Source: JAICLL01 sp035252155
GTDB lineage: Bacteria > Planctomycetota > Planctomycetia > Pirellulales > JAICIG01
Length of the DNA: 30,815 nt
Direction of reading: 5' to 3'
NCBI GenBank assembly: GCA_035252155.1
Contig: DATFDL010000755.1
Coordinates: 1 to 30,815, forward strand
The translations under genes were made by a program, and so were the position numbers. The notes beneath the pieces are model-generated. The model made no database searches. It saw nothing but the letters and a program-made list of their open reading frames with translations, and had not been told where the DNA came from. Positions 22,862 through 30,815 of this stretch are shown here, piece by piece. Numbering within the stretch: position 1 is the first letter of the stretch; each line of letters opens with the position of its first letter.

Positions 22862-24388
22862 ATGGGAACGCGGCATTTCCAATGGTGTCTATTTTTTGGC
22901 ACATACCTGTCCGTCGCGGCCGCTATCGGCGAGGAGAACAAGCCCTCGCCTCAATGGTCGCAGTTCCGGGGACCGGAGGGACAAGGCGCCGCCGCCGATG
23001 GCACCGCGCTGCCTCTTGAGTTCGGCCCGACGAAGAACGTTCTTTGGAAAGTCCCGCTACAACTCGGCCACTCCTCACCCTGCATCTGGAACGACCGCAT
23101 CTTTCTGGCGGCCGCGGATAGCGGCGAACGGCGGCTGATGACTATCTGTCTCGATCGTCAAACCGGTGAAGTGCGTTGGGAGCGCAGCTTCACCGTGGAA
23201 ACGCTGGAGCCCTTGCACCAGCTCAATTGCCCGGCGTCGTCGACGCCGGCGACCGATGGCCGGCTCGTCTATGTCTATTTCGGGTCCTATGGCCTGTTGG
23301 CCTACGACCTGGACGGAAACGAGCAGTGGAAAAAACCGCTCACGCCGATGCCTGGCTGGTTTGGTTCGGGGGCGTCGCCCGTGGTGGCAGACGGGCTGGT
23401 GTTGCTCAACAGCGGAACCCAAAGCCATTTTTCGCTGTTGGCGGTCGACGCCGCCAGCGGCGAGTTGAAATGGCAAAAGGACCGACCGCGCGGCTTTTCG
23501 ACCGGAATCTGGTCGACTCCCGCCATCGTGCACGCCGAACACGAAGTCCAGGTTTTCGTTGCGGGCGGAACTAGCTGTGCAGCCTATTCGTTGAACGACG
23601 GCGCCGAGCGGTGGAGCGTGTCGGGCCTGCCGAGCATCTCGCTGAACACCGCCTCGATCGGCGAGGGAATGATCTTCTTCTCGCTCACCAATCCCATCGG
23701 CGAGCCGGACAACGTCGTCAAGCTTCCGACCTTCGACGAAGCCCTGAAACAATACGATCGCGACTCCGACGGCAAAATCGCCGCCAGCGAGCTGCCGGCC
23801 GACGTGATGTTGTTCAGCCGTGGCCGGCCCGACAAGATCGGCGACTGGGCGCCGCTGCGCGAGCTTGTCGGCCGCATCGATGGCGACAAGGACGGAGCCG
23901 TCAACAAGGACGAGTGGCAAGCGGGCATCAAGCAATTAGCTGAGCTAGCTGAAAAATCGGAGTTGGCCGCGATCGCGGTCCGTCTTGGCGGCGAGGGCAA
24001 CGTCAGCGATACGCATGTCGCATGGAAACAAACCACCGCCGTGCCCGAAGTGCCCTCGCTGCTCTACCACGACGGACGCGTTTATCTCGTGAGCGAAAAA
24101 GGGATTTTGACGTGCCGCGCGGCGACGACGGGCAAGGAGCTCTATAAGCAGCGGCTAGGCACCGAGGGAACTTGTTACGCATCGCCCGTCGTCGGCGACG
24201 ACAAGATTTATGTCGCCAGCGATGGCGGCACGGTCATTGTCTTTGAGCCGGGCGATCGTTACCGACGGCTGGCGAAGAATGATTTCGACGAAGCGATCCT
24301 CGCCACACCGGCGCTCGTGGAAGGAAAGATTTACCTGCGAACCCAGGGGCACCTGTATGCATTCGGGCTGCCGGATCTAAAACCATGA
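22862..24388 (+). CDS. secreted beta-propeller protein with inserted EF-hand pair
   Basis: This 508-residue protein begins with a signal peptide (CLFFGTYLSVAAA, cut near residue 23) and WSQFRGPEGQG, a typical planctomycete PQQ-like propeller start. PQQ-like blades fill the N- and C-terminal parts (for example TICLDRQTGEVRWERSF and VFVAGGTSCAAYSLNDGAERW). Between them lie two calcium-binding EF-hand loops, DRDSDGKIAASE (299-310) and DGDKDGAVNKDE (340-351). The product is expected in the periplasm. The ATG at 22862 follows AGGAG by eight bases; the frame is open further upstream but without a signal peptide. Its stop overlaps the start of the kinase gene (ATGA, 24385-24388), so the two are translationally coupled. 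Propeller and EF-hands could form the sensor of the kinase unit. Confidence 0.88.
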   Translation: MGTRHFQWCLFFGTYLSVAAAIGEENKPSPQWSQFRGPEGQGAAADGTALPLEFGPTKNVLWKVPLQLGHSSPCIWNDRIFLAAADSGERRLMTICLDRQTGEVRWERSFTVETLEPLHQLNCPASSTPATDGRLVYVYFGSYGLLAYDLDGNEQWKKPLTPMPGWFGSGASPVVADGLVLLNSGTQSHFSLLAVDAASGELKWQKDRPRGFSTGIWSTPAIVHAEHEVQVFVAGGTSCAAYSLNDGAERWSVSGLPSISLNTASIGEGMIFFSLTNPIGEPDNVVKLPTFDEALKQYDRDSDGKIAASELPADVMLFSRGRPDKIGDWAPLRELVGRIDGDKDGAVNKDEWQAGIKQLAELAEKSELAAIAVRLGGEGNVSDTHVAWKQTTAVPEVPSLLYHDGRVYLVSEKGILTCRAATTGKELYKQRLGTEGTCYASPVVGDDKIYVASDGGTVIVFEPGDRYRRLAKNDFDEAILATPALVEGKIYLRTQGHLYAFGLPDLKP

Positions 24389-27300
24389 ATACCTGGAATC
24401 CCCAAGCCAACGAGTTGTTCTTGCGGGCGATTGAATACGCTTCGCACGAAGAGCGGCGGCGGTTTCTCGACGGCGCCTGCGATGGCGACGCGGCGCTGCG
24501 GGCCGAGGTCGACGGGCTGCTCGCGGCCGGCGATCAGGCCGGCAGCTTTTTGGAGGTGCCCGTGAATGGCGCCTATCTGGCTGCCACCATCCAACGTCCG
24601 ATTGCCGAACAACCGGGCACGATGATCGGCCACTACAAGCTGCTGGAGCAACTCGGCGAAGGCGGCTTCGGCGTGGTCTTTATGGCCGAGCAGCAAGAGC
24701 CGGTGCGGCGCAAGGTGGCGCTCAAGGTGCTCAAGCCGGGCATGGACACCCGGCAGGTCGTGGCGCGGTTCGAGGCCGAGCGGCAAGCCCTCGCCCTGAT
24801 GGACCACCCCAATATCGCCCACGTGTTCGACGGCGGCTCGACCGACGCCGGCCGGCCGTACTTCGTCATGGAGCTGGTCCGCGGCGTGCCGATCACCGAG
24901 TTCTGCGACCAGAGCCACATGGCCATCCGCGATCGTCTCGCACTGTTCGTCGATGTCTGCCAGGCGGTCCAGCACGCTCATCAAAAAGGCATCATCCACC
25001 GCGACATCAAACCGACGAACGTCATGGTCACGTTGCACGACGGCACGCCGGTGGTCAAGGTGATCGACTTCGGCATCGCCAAGGCGATGGGACAGCAACT
25101 GACCGAAAAGACGCTGTTCACCAACTTCGCGCAACTGATCGGCACGCCCCTCTATATGTCGCCCGAACAGGCCGAGATGAGCGGGTTGGACGTCGACACG
25201 CGCAGCGACATTTATTCGTTGGGCGTAATGCTTTACGAGCTGCTGACGGGCACGACACCGCTCGAGAACGAGCGGCTCAAGAAGGTCGGTTACGACGAGA
25301 TGCGCCGCATCATCCGCGAAGAAGAGCCGCCCAAGCCCAGCACGCGTATGAGCACGGTCGGCAACGCGGCGGCCACGGCCTGTGAAAAGCGTCAAACCGA
25401 TCCACGCAAGCTCAGCCAGCTCTTCCGCGGCGAGCTCGACTGGATCGTCATGAAGGCGCTGGAAAAGGACCGCAATCGGCGCTATGAGACGGCCAGCGCG
25501 CTGGCGGCGGACGTACGGCACTATCTCGAAGACGAGCCCGTGCTGGCTTGTCCGCCATCGGCGAGCTACCGCGTTGGCAAGTTCGCCCGTCGGAACAAGG
25601 TCCGCCTGGGCATCACGGGGCTGGTGCTGTTCTTCTTGATGATGACGGGCGGCGGATTCGGTTGGGCGGTGCGAGATCGCGCGGCCCACGAAGCCGAATT
25701 GGCGACGGAAACCGCGTCGCGCCGGGCAAAACTCAACCTGGAGGTGGAGCATGTGCTGGACGACGCGACGAAAGCGCACGACGAGGCACTGACGCCGACC
25801 GACAATCCCTACCAGTTGGAGACCGCGCTGCACAAGGCGGAGTACATTCTGCAGCGGGCCAAAGGTCTCGCCGCCCAGGATGAAACAGCGATCGAACCGA
25901 GCATCCGCCAGCGAATCGAATCTCTGGAAACGCTCGTCAGTGCGGTAGGGCGCGACGTGCGGATGCTGAAGGAACTCGAGGAGATCCGGCTGCGCCCGGC
26001 GGAAAGCAAGAATGGTGAGATGTGGGATTGGGCCGGGGCAGAGAAACAGTACGCCGCGGCCTTCTCGGCCTACGGACTAGACCCGGGCGTCGAACCCAAA
26101 CGGGCGGCGGCGCAGGTACGACAATCGCCGATCCGCGAAGCTTTGATCGGCGGCCTGGACGCCTGGTTGCAGCTCAGCAAAGAACAGCCCGCCCCTATCG
26201 TCGCGTCAACTCAGTTGTCCGGTCGATCTGACCCTTCGGCGTCGCCCAGTTCGGCGCTCGATGGCGCAAGAAACTGGCTGCGCGAAGTGGCCGACCGTGC
26301 CGACCACAACGCCTGGCGGCGCTCCGTCCGCGAGGCGGTGCTGGCTGGCGACGTCGCGAAACTTAGAGAGTTAACGTCCCAAGAGGAAACGCTTAAGCAA
26401 CCGCCCCACATGCTGGCGCGGCTCGGATCGGTGCTCGACACCGCGGGCCTGCGCGACGAGGCCGAGGCCGTCTTGCGCCAGGCGCAAGAGCGCTTTCCAG
26501 ACGATTTCTGGATCAATTACAACCTCGGGCACCTTTTGGTTTTTCACTCGCCGGCGCGTCCCGACGAAGCCATCGGCTACTTCCGCGCGGCGGTCGCCAT
26601 CCGACCGCGCAGCGCCGAGGCCCGCAGCATCTTGGGGCTGGCGTTTCATTTCAAGGGAGACAACGACCGCGCCATCGGCGAGTATGAACGGGCCATCGCC
26701 TTGGACCCTCAATTTGCCATTGCGCACAACAACCTCGGCACCGCACTGCGGGTCAAGGGGCGCCTCGATGAATCGATCGCCGAGCACCGCGAGGCGCTGC
26801 GCCTCAAACCAGACTTTCCCGACGCGCACTACTTTCTTGGTCTTGCTCTGTACGAAAAGCAGCAGATTGAGGAGGCAATCGAGGAATTCTCAAAGTGTCT
26901 CGAGACGGACCGCAAGAACGTTCAGGCATGGGTGTGCCGCGCTCGCGCCTTCGGGCAAAGCCAGCAGTTCGACAAATCGCTCGCCGACTTCGACAGGGCC
27001 CTTGCGCTGGAACCGAGCAACGGCGCACTACGCATGGAGCGCGACCGCCAACGGCGCAAAACTCGTGACGCGGCTCTCGCCGCTAGTCGGATCGCAGTCG
27101 CCGCCGCTCCGAAATCCGCGTCGGCACACTGCGGACTAGGCGATGCCCTGCTTCAACAAGGCATCTTCAACGAAGCGGAAATCGTTTTCAAAAAAGCAGT
27201 CGAGCTCGACCCCGAATCGGCGTCGGCGCACTGCGGGCTCGGCAGCGCCCTGCTGAATCAGGGGGACTTCGACGACGCAATAACCACACTCCGTGGGGCA

Positions 27301-28458
27301 CTTGAGCTTGATCCCTCATTTCTCCGTGCTCACTGCGAGCTCGCCACCGCGCTTGCGCAGCGGGGAAGATTGAATGACGCGGACGCTCAACTTCGCACGG
27401 CCATTGAGCTTGTGCCAACCCATCCGATGCCTTATCGCCAGCTCGCTTGGCTACTGGCCACCTGTGCCGATCTCCGCTTCCGCAATGCCGATAGCGCCGT
27501 CGAACTGGCACAAAAAAGCGTCGCGCTCGATCCGCAAGGTGGATGGCAAAGCCTCGGCATCGCCGAATACCGCGCCGGGAGTTGGAGCGATGCCATCGAT
27601 CACCTGACCAAGGCGCACGAGCTTGGCATTGGCAGCACTGACTTCGGCTGCTTCTTCCTGGCGATGGCCCACTGGCAATTGGGCAGCCGCGAGGCGGCCC
27701 GCCAATGGTACGACCGCGCCCTGCAATCGAGGCGAACTGGGCATTTCGACGAAAGCCAGCGATTTCAGATCGAAGCCGCGGAACTGTTGGGCATCGACGA
27801 CGACTCAGTCCGCGGGGCCCGCGCCCGGCTGCACATCCGCCACAGCCGCTGGACCGAGGCCGCCGGGGAGTACGCAGGGATGTCGAACTTTTGGTCCAGC
27901 GATGACGTGGGCAGGCGGTTTGAATACACCGCCCTTCATCTACTGATCAAAGATATGGAAGGCTATCGCCGTCTCTGCCGCCTGATCGCGGACCACGACG
28001 CACTGGATAACAACGCAATTGCATCGTATGAACTTGCGCGTGCCTGCGCGCTGAGTCGCGAACCTGTCTTTGCGACGGATCGTGTCGTCGGATGGGCGCA
28101 AGAGTCGGCCGCTCTAGGCGCCGATTTTCCCTGGCATCTTCACGCCCTGGGACTTGCTTATTACCGGGACGGCCAGTTCGACTTGGCCATTGAAGCGTTG
28201 CAGAAATCGTTGGACAGCTTCTGGCAGCTTCACGGGGTGGTCGCATTGAATGAGCTTGCTCTCGCCATGGCGCATCACCGCACCGGCCACACAGCCATTG
28301 CCCAAACGTTTTTTGAACGAGCTGAACGGCGCATTCGGCAAATTGACGCGGGGGCAAAACCGGTGAAGATGCCTGCACCAGACTGGTTAGAAATCCAAGT
28401 GCTCCTGCCGGAGGCCGAGGCGCTGTTCAAAAAACCGGCTACGGAAACAGGACTGTGA
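24385..28458 (+). CDS. transmembrane Hanks-type Ser/Thr kinase with C-terminal TPRs
   Basis: This 1357-residue kinase opens with a helical region (1-80) and a protein kinase domain (about 84-380). The glycine loop GEGGFG is at 91-96, the ATP lysine at 114 (VALK), the catalytic HRDIKPTN at 205-212, DFG at 228-230 and SPE (for APE) at 259-261. A single membrane helix follows (about 408-428), then a coiled region and about ten tetratricopeptide repeats (about 705-1115), two of which are near duplicates around residues 912-975 (both read SASAHCGLG). This is the layout of planctomycete Pkn-type kinases, in which TPRs bind partners outside the membrane. It is coupled to the propeller gene and followed 19 bases later by the SDR gene. 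Its N-terminal part is closely similar to the kinase at 29714. Confidence 0.95.
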   Translation: MNTWNPQANELFLRAIEYASHEERRRFLDGACDGDAALRAEVDGLLAAGDQAGSFLEVPVNGAYLAATIQRPIAEQPGTMIGHYKLLEQLGEGGFGVVFMAEQQEPVRRKVALKVLKPGMDTRQVVARFEAERQALALMDHPNIAHVFDGGSTDAGRPYFVMELVRGVPITEFCDQSHMAIRDRLALFVDVCQAVQHAHQKGIIHRDIKPTNVMVTLHDGTPVVKVIDFGIAKAMGQQLTEKTLFTNFAQLIGTPLYMSPEQAEMSGLDVDTRSDIYSLGVMLYELLTGTTPLENERLKKVGYDEMRRIIREEEPPKPSTRMSTVGNAAATACEKRQTDPRKLSQLFRGELDWIVMKALEKDRNRRYETASALAADVRHYLEDEPVLACPPSASYRVGKFARRNKVRLGITGLVLFFLMMTGGGFGWAVRDRAAHEAELATETASRRAKLNLEVEHVLDDATKAHDEALTPTDNPYQLETALHKAEYILQRAKGLAAQDETAIEPSIRQRIESLETLVSAVGRDVRMLKELEEIRLRPAESKNGEMWDWAGAEKQYAAAFSAYGLDPGVEPKRAAAQVRQSPIREALIGGLDAWLQLSKEQPAPIVASTQLSGRSDPSASPSSALDGARNWLREVADRADHNAWRRSVREAVLAGDVAKLRELTSQEETLKQPPHMLARLGSVLDTAGLRDEAEAVLRQAQERFPDDFWINYNLGHLLVFHSPARPDEAIGYFRAAVAIRPRSAEARSILGLAFHFKGDNDRAIGEYERAIALDPQFAIAHNNLGTALRVKGRLDESIAEHREALRLKPDFPDAHYFLGLALYEKQQIEEAIEEFSKCLETDRKNVQAWVCRARAFGQSQQFDKSLADFDRALALEPSNGALRMERDRQRRKTRDAALAASRIAVAAAPKSASAHCGLGDALLQQGIFNEAEIVFKKAVELDPESASAHCGLGSALLNQGDFDDAITTLRGALELDPSFLRAHCELATALAQRGRLNDADAQLRTAIELVPTHPMPYRQLAWLLATCADLRFRNADSAVELAQKSVALDPQGGWQSLGIAEYRAGSWSDAIDHLTKAHELGIGSTDFGCFFLAMAHWQLGSREAARQWYDRALQSRRTGHFDESQRFQIEAAELLGIDDDSVRGARARLHIRHSRWTEAAGEYAGMSNFWSSDDVGRRFEYTALHLLIKDMEGYRRLCRLIADHDALDNNAIASYELARACALSREPVFATDRVVGWAQESAALGADFPWHLHALGLAYYRDGQFDLAIEALQKSLDSFWQLHGVVALNELALAMAHHRTGHTAIAQTFFERAERRIRQIDAGAKPVKMPAPDWLEIQVLLPEAEALFKKPATETGL

Positions 28459-28477
28459 ACCCTTCTTGGGGGAAATG

Positions 28478-29275
28478 ATGTCAAAGGCGCTAAGGGTTTT
28501 GATTACAGGCGCGGCACGCGGCATAGGAATGGCAACGGCGCAGGTACTTGCCAACCGAGGGCATTCAGTCGTCGCCACCGACATATCCGCGCTCAGTGGA
28601 TTGGAAGGCATCCAGGCACATGTGCTCGATGTCACCAGCGATGACTCCGTGGCGCGGTGCCTTAAAGAAGTTAGTCCGCTCGATGCAATCGTCAACAATG
28701 CAGCCATATTTGTTGGTGGAGGGCCGGTGGAAGGCTATCCACTTGATCGTTTCCGACAGGTGTTCGAGACAAACACGCTCGGCGCGCTGCGCGTAATCCA
28801 GGCGGTCTTGCCCGCCTGGCGAAAGCGGGGTTCCGGCGTCATCGTGAATGTGTCGAGTGTGAACGGCCGAGTCTCCTCGCCGCTCAGAGCAGCGTACAGC
28901 GCCTCCAAGTTCGCGCTCGAAGCCCTGACGGAGTCACTGCACTTGGAAGTCCGTCACTTTGGAATACGCAGCGTGTTAATCGAGCCCGGAAACATCGCTA
29001 CTGGCACAAAAGTGAGCGAGCCTCATCAAGGAGCAGCCGACTACGCCGGACTTTGGGAGCAGTGTGCCGGAACCGATACCAAAATGACGGGGCCATCGGG
29101 TCCACCCGGTCCCGAAGTCGTCGCCTTGGCCATCGCCCGTGCCATCGAAGATCCCGCGACACCGCTGCGTGTACCGGTCGGCCAAGACGCTGAGATGATT
29201 TTGGGCTTGCGAAGAAGCCTCGACGATCAGGCATTCGAAGATGCCATGAGAAAGTCCCTTGGGTTTACGTGGTGA
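28478..29275 (+). CDS. short-chain dehydrogenase/reductase (SDR)
   Basis: This 265-residue protein is a classical SDR. It has the nucleotide-binding TGAARGIG at residues 10-17, NNAAIF (for NNAG), catalytic S127 in NVSSVNG, and the Y140-x-x-x-K144 pair (YSASK). The residue after the second strand is an aspartate (VVATDIS), which usually favours NAD over NADP. The loop after the catalytic site, LIEPGNIATG, is typical. The substrate is unknown. The ATG at 28478 has a better-spaced GGGGGA than the one at 28475. It starts 19 bases after the kinase stop and may be the last gene of that operon. Codon use is less GC-biased than in the kinase. Confidence 0.92.
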   Translation: MSKALRVLITGAARGIGMATAQVLANRGHSVVATDISALSGLEGIQAHVLDVTSDDSVARCLKEVSPLDAIVNNAAIFVGGGPVEGYPLDRFRQVFETNTLGALRVIQAVLPAWRKRGSGVIVNVSSVNGRVSSPLRAAYSASKFALEALTESLHLEVRHFGIRSVLIEPGNIATGTKVSEPHQGAADYAGLWEQCAGTDTKMTGPSGPPGPEVVALAIARAIEDPATPLRVPVGQDAEMILGLRRSLDDQAFEDAMRKSLGFTW

Positions 29276-29348
29276 TTAGATGGCTGACAGGCCGCGCTGG
29301 GGCTAAATCGAAGTTCAAAGCTGCTGTTATAAGCCTTTGTACCACACT

Positions 29349-29400
29349 TTTTCGCGCGCAACCCGCACGCACTTTTCGCACTGATATACTAAGGCCCTGC
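29349..29400 (+). promoter_or_regulatory. shared upstream element B (promoter-like)
   Basis: This is the second copy of the 22773-22823 element, with TTTTCGCGCGCAA and CTTTTCGCACTGATATACT at the same spacing and GCCCTG following. It lies 314 bases before the second kinase start. No propeller gene intervenes here; instead the spacer holds four palindromes. Confidence 0.55.
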
Positions 29401-29450
29401 GCGTTGCCACACACCAACCCGAAGCGCCCGTTTTGAAATTGCGATTCTCG

Positions 29451-29480
29451 GACCCCATCCGCCTTGTGCGGATCGGTGAA
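29451..29480 (+). repeat. GACCCCATC palindrome, copy 1 (forward)
   Basis: Stem ATCCGC/GCGGAT around CTTGT, flanked by GACCCC and GGTGAA. This copy has one extra base compared with the other three. Confidence 0.8.
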
Positions 29481-29521
29481 CGAGATGGTGAGCTAGAAGC
29501 TATGATAAAAACTCGAACGAA

Positions 29522-29550
29522 GACCCCATCCAGCTTGTCTGGATGGTGAA
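29522..29550 (+). repeat. GACCCCATC palindrome, copy 2 (forward)
   Basis: Stem CCATCCAG/CTGGATGG around CTTGT, flanked by GACC and TGAA. The stem differs from copy 1 at paired positions. Confidence 0.85.
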
Positions 29551-29588
29551 TCAGATCTCGGCGGGTGAGCATCGTCGCCCAAGACTTC

Positions 29589-29617
29589 TTCACCATCCAG
29601 CCAAGCTGGATGGGGTC
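29589..29617 (-). repeat. GACCCCATC palindrome, copy 3 (reverse)
   Basis: Read on the minus strand this copy matches copy 2 at all but one of its 29 positions, the single change being in the loop. Confidence 0.85.
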
Positions 29618-29656
29618 GAAGACAATGATGGGTCGTCGTGCTAGCCCACCATCTGC

Positions 29657-29685
29657 ATCACCATCGAGACAAGCTCGATGGGGTC
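29657..29685 (-). repeat. GACCCCATC palindrome, copy 4 (reverse)
   Basis: Read on the minus strand, the stem is CCATCGAG/CTCGATGG around CTTGT. The changes relative to copies 2 and 3 are compensated on both sides of the stem. Confidence 0.85.
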
Positions 29686-29713
29686 GGGGCGACTGTCCGC
29701 GTGGGATACTGTC

Positions 29714-30815
29714 ATGAACACCTGGAACCCCCAAGCGAACGAATTGTTCTTGCGGGCGATCGAATACGCCTCGCCCGATGAGCGGCGGCGGTTTCTCGAC
29801 GGCGCCTGCGATGGCGACGCGGCGCTGCGGGCCGAGGTCGAAGGGCTGCTGGCGGCCGGCGACCAAGCCGGCAGCTTTTTGGAGTTGCCTGCCAATGCCG
29901 CCTACCTGGCCGCCACCATCGAACGTCCGATCGCCGAACAACCGGGCACCATGATCGGCCACTACAAGCTGCTGGAGCAAATCGGCGAGGGAGGCTTCGG
30001 CGTGGTCTTCATGGCCGAGCAGCAAGAGCCGGTGCGGCGTAAGGTGGCGCTCAAGGTGCTCAAGCCGGGCATGGATACGCGACAGGTGGTTGCCCGCTTC
30101 GAGGCCGAACGGCAGGCCCTGGCCTTGATGGACCATCCCAACATCGCTCACGTGTTTGACGGCGGCGTTACTGACAAGGGCCGGCCGTATTTTGTGATGG
30201 AGTTGGTGCGAGGCGTACCTATCACCGAGTTTTGTGACCAGAATTGCCTGGCCATCCGCGAGCGGCTCGCGCTGTTCGTCGATGTTTGCCAGGCGGTGCA
30301 GCACGCTCATCAGAAAGGCATCATTCACCGCGATATCAAGCCCACGAACGTGATGGTGACGCTGCACGATGGCGCGCCGATGGTCAAAGTGATCGACTTC
30401 GGTATCGCGAAAGCCATGGGCCAGCAACTCACTGAGAAGACATTGTTCACCAATTTCGCCCAGATGGTGGGCACGCCGCTGTACATGGCGCCTGAGCAGG
30501 CGGCGATGAGCGGGCTGGACACCGACACGCGCGGCGACGTTTACTCGCTGGGTGTGCTGCTGTACGAGCTTTTGACGGGCACCACGCCTTTCGAGAGCGA
30601 ACGGCTCAAACAAGTCGGTTACGACGAAATGCGCCGCATCATTCGCGACGAAGAGCCGCCCAAGCCGAGCACGCGCATCAGTACCGCCGCCACTGCCTGC
30701 CAAAAGCGCCAAGGCGATCCGCGTGGGCTGAGACGCCTACTCCGTGGCGAGCTCGACTGGATTGTGATGAAGGCGCTGGAGAAAGATCGCGAACGACGTT
30801 ATGAAGGGGCCAACG
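29714..30815 (+). CDS. Hanks-type Ser/Thr kinase, cut by the window end
   Basis: An open frame runs from the ATG at 29714 to the end of the window (367 complete codons, no stop). The protein aligns without gaps to the kinase at 24385 over its first 320 residues and differs at only a minority of positions. It keeps GEGGFG, VALK, HRDIKPTN, DFG and a canonical APE (where the first kinase has SPE). A four-residue deletion follows STRIST. Many codons differ silently, so the duplication is not recent and selection has held the protein sequence. Whether a membrane helix and TPRs follow cannot be seen. It lies after a palindrome-rich spacer. It should phosphorylate Ser/Thr like its paralogue, with specificity set by the unseen C-terminus. 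Confidence 0.93.
   Translation, partial: MNTWNPQANELFLRAIEYASPDERRRFLDGACDGDAALRAEVEGLLAAGDQAGSFLELPANAAYLAATIERPIAEQPGTMIGHYKLLEQIGEGGFGVVFMAEQQEPVRRKVALKVLKPGMDTRQVVARFEAERQALALMDHPNIAHVFDGGVTDKGRPYFVMELVRGVPITEFCDQNCLAIRERLALFVDVCQAVQHAHQKGIIHRDIKPTNVMVTLHDGAPMVKVIDFGIAKAMGQQLTEKTLFTNFAQMVGTPLYMAPEQAAMSGLDTDTRGDVYSLGVLLYELLTGTTPFESERLKQVGYDEMRRIIRDEEPPKPSTRISTAATACQKRQGDPRGLRRLLRGELDWIVMKALEKDRERRYEGAN

Larger units (their letters stand above)
29401..29713. other. non-coding spacer, possible structured leader of the second kinase
   Basis: This stretch has no credible gene. It carries four related hairpins (29451-29685) and would form a leader of about 300 nucleotides if transcription began at element B. 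Confidence 0.5.

Noticed and set aside
24331..25833. 500-residue minus-strand frame opposite the first kinase domain
   Set aside because: A similar frame lies opposite the second kinase (29327-30712). Both mirror the codon pattern of a conserved high-GC gene; the conservation follows from the kinase. His/Arg/Leu-rich composition and the absence of a start site argue against coding.
29451..29685. possible CRISPR array
   Set aside because: The units alternate in orientation, spacing is 38-71 bases, and the repeats differ in their stems. No cas gene is nearby. They are better read as palindromic repeats.

Overview
The window looks like chromosomal DNA of a high-GC member of the Planctomycetota, most likely the Pirellulales. 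This is inferred from gene content, not from any marker gene. The clues are a planctomycete-type ECF sigma factor, two large Hanks-type Ser/Thr kinases that share a characteristic N-terminus (one with a TPR tail), secreted PQQ-like beta-propellers, an RI-type leucine-rich repeat protein, and small membrane proteins with the W/F-Q-F-x-(M)R-(T/S)-L-L N-terminal anchor. I see no tRNA, rRNA, CRISPR array, intact transposase or phage gene.

Layout. 1-4600: an anchored leucine-rich-repeat protein, an 850-residue membrane von Willebrand A protein and a UPF0173 metallo-beta-lactamase-fold hydrolase, separated by a repeat-rich spacer. 4600-5540: a 0.9 kb spacer with inverted repeats, a perfect 26-bp palindrome and the remnant of a GIY-YIG-like (MUG113/T5orf172) protein. 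5543-11486: a 1314-residue protein of unknown function (minus strand), divergent from a secreted beta-propeller protein and a VOC protein; three 15-bp direct repeats lie between the divergent genes. 11527-16085: a Gfo/Idh/MocA oxidoreductase, a thioredoxin-fold protein, an amidase preceded by a small Tat-signal protein, and a methyltransferase. 16097-19809: a co-directional run of DUF58 protein, metallophosphoesterase, small membrane protein, unknown protein and ECF sigma factor, with two ATGA stop/start overlaps. 19848-21981: a TetR regulator and an ABC1/UbiB-type kinase behind a strong sigma70-like promoter bracketed by two near-identical 14-bp palindromes. 22056-29275: a SAM methyltransferase, an EF-hand-containing beta-propeller protein overlapping a 1357-residue Ser/Thr kinase with TPRs, and an SDR oxidoreductase. 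29276-30815: a spacer with four covarying palindromes, then a second, truncated-by-window kinase closely similar to the first.

How the genes may work together. The right third looks like a signalling neighbourhood. A periplasmic calcium-binding propeller is translationally coupled to a transmembrane kinase. The upstream element of that pair recurs ahead of the second kinase, where no propeller gene is present. The TetR/ABC1 kinase pair looks like a self-regulated operon. Most other genes are housekeeping or of unknown role.

The strongest non-coding signals are the TetR operator pair, the shared element ahead of the two kinase units, the four covarying hairpins, a nested inverted-repeat element at 3602-3834, and several dispersed palindromic repeat families. 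All function calls come from reading motifs by eye; no database search was run.
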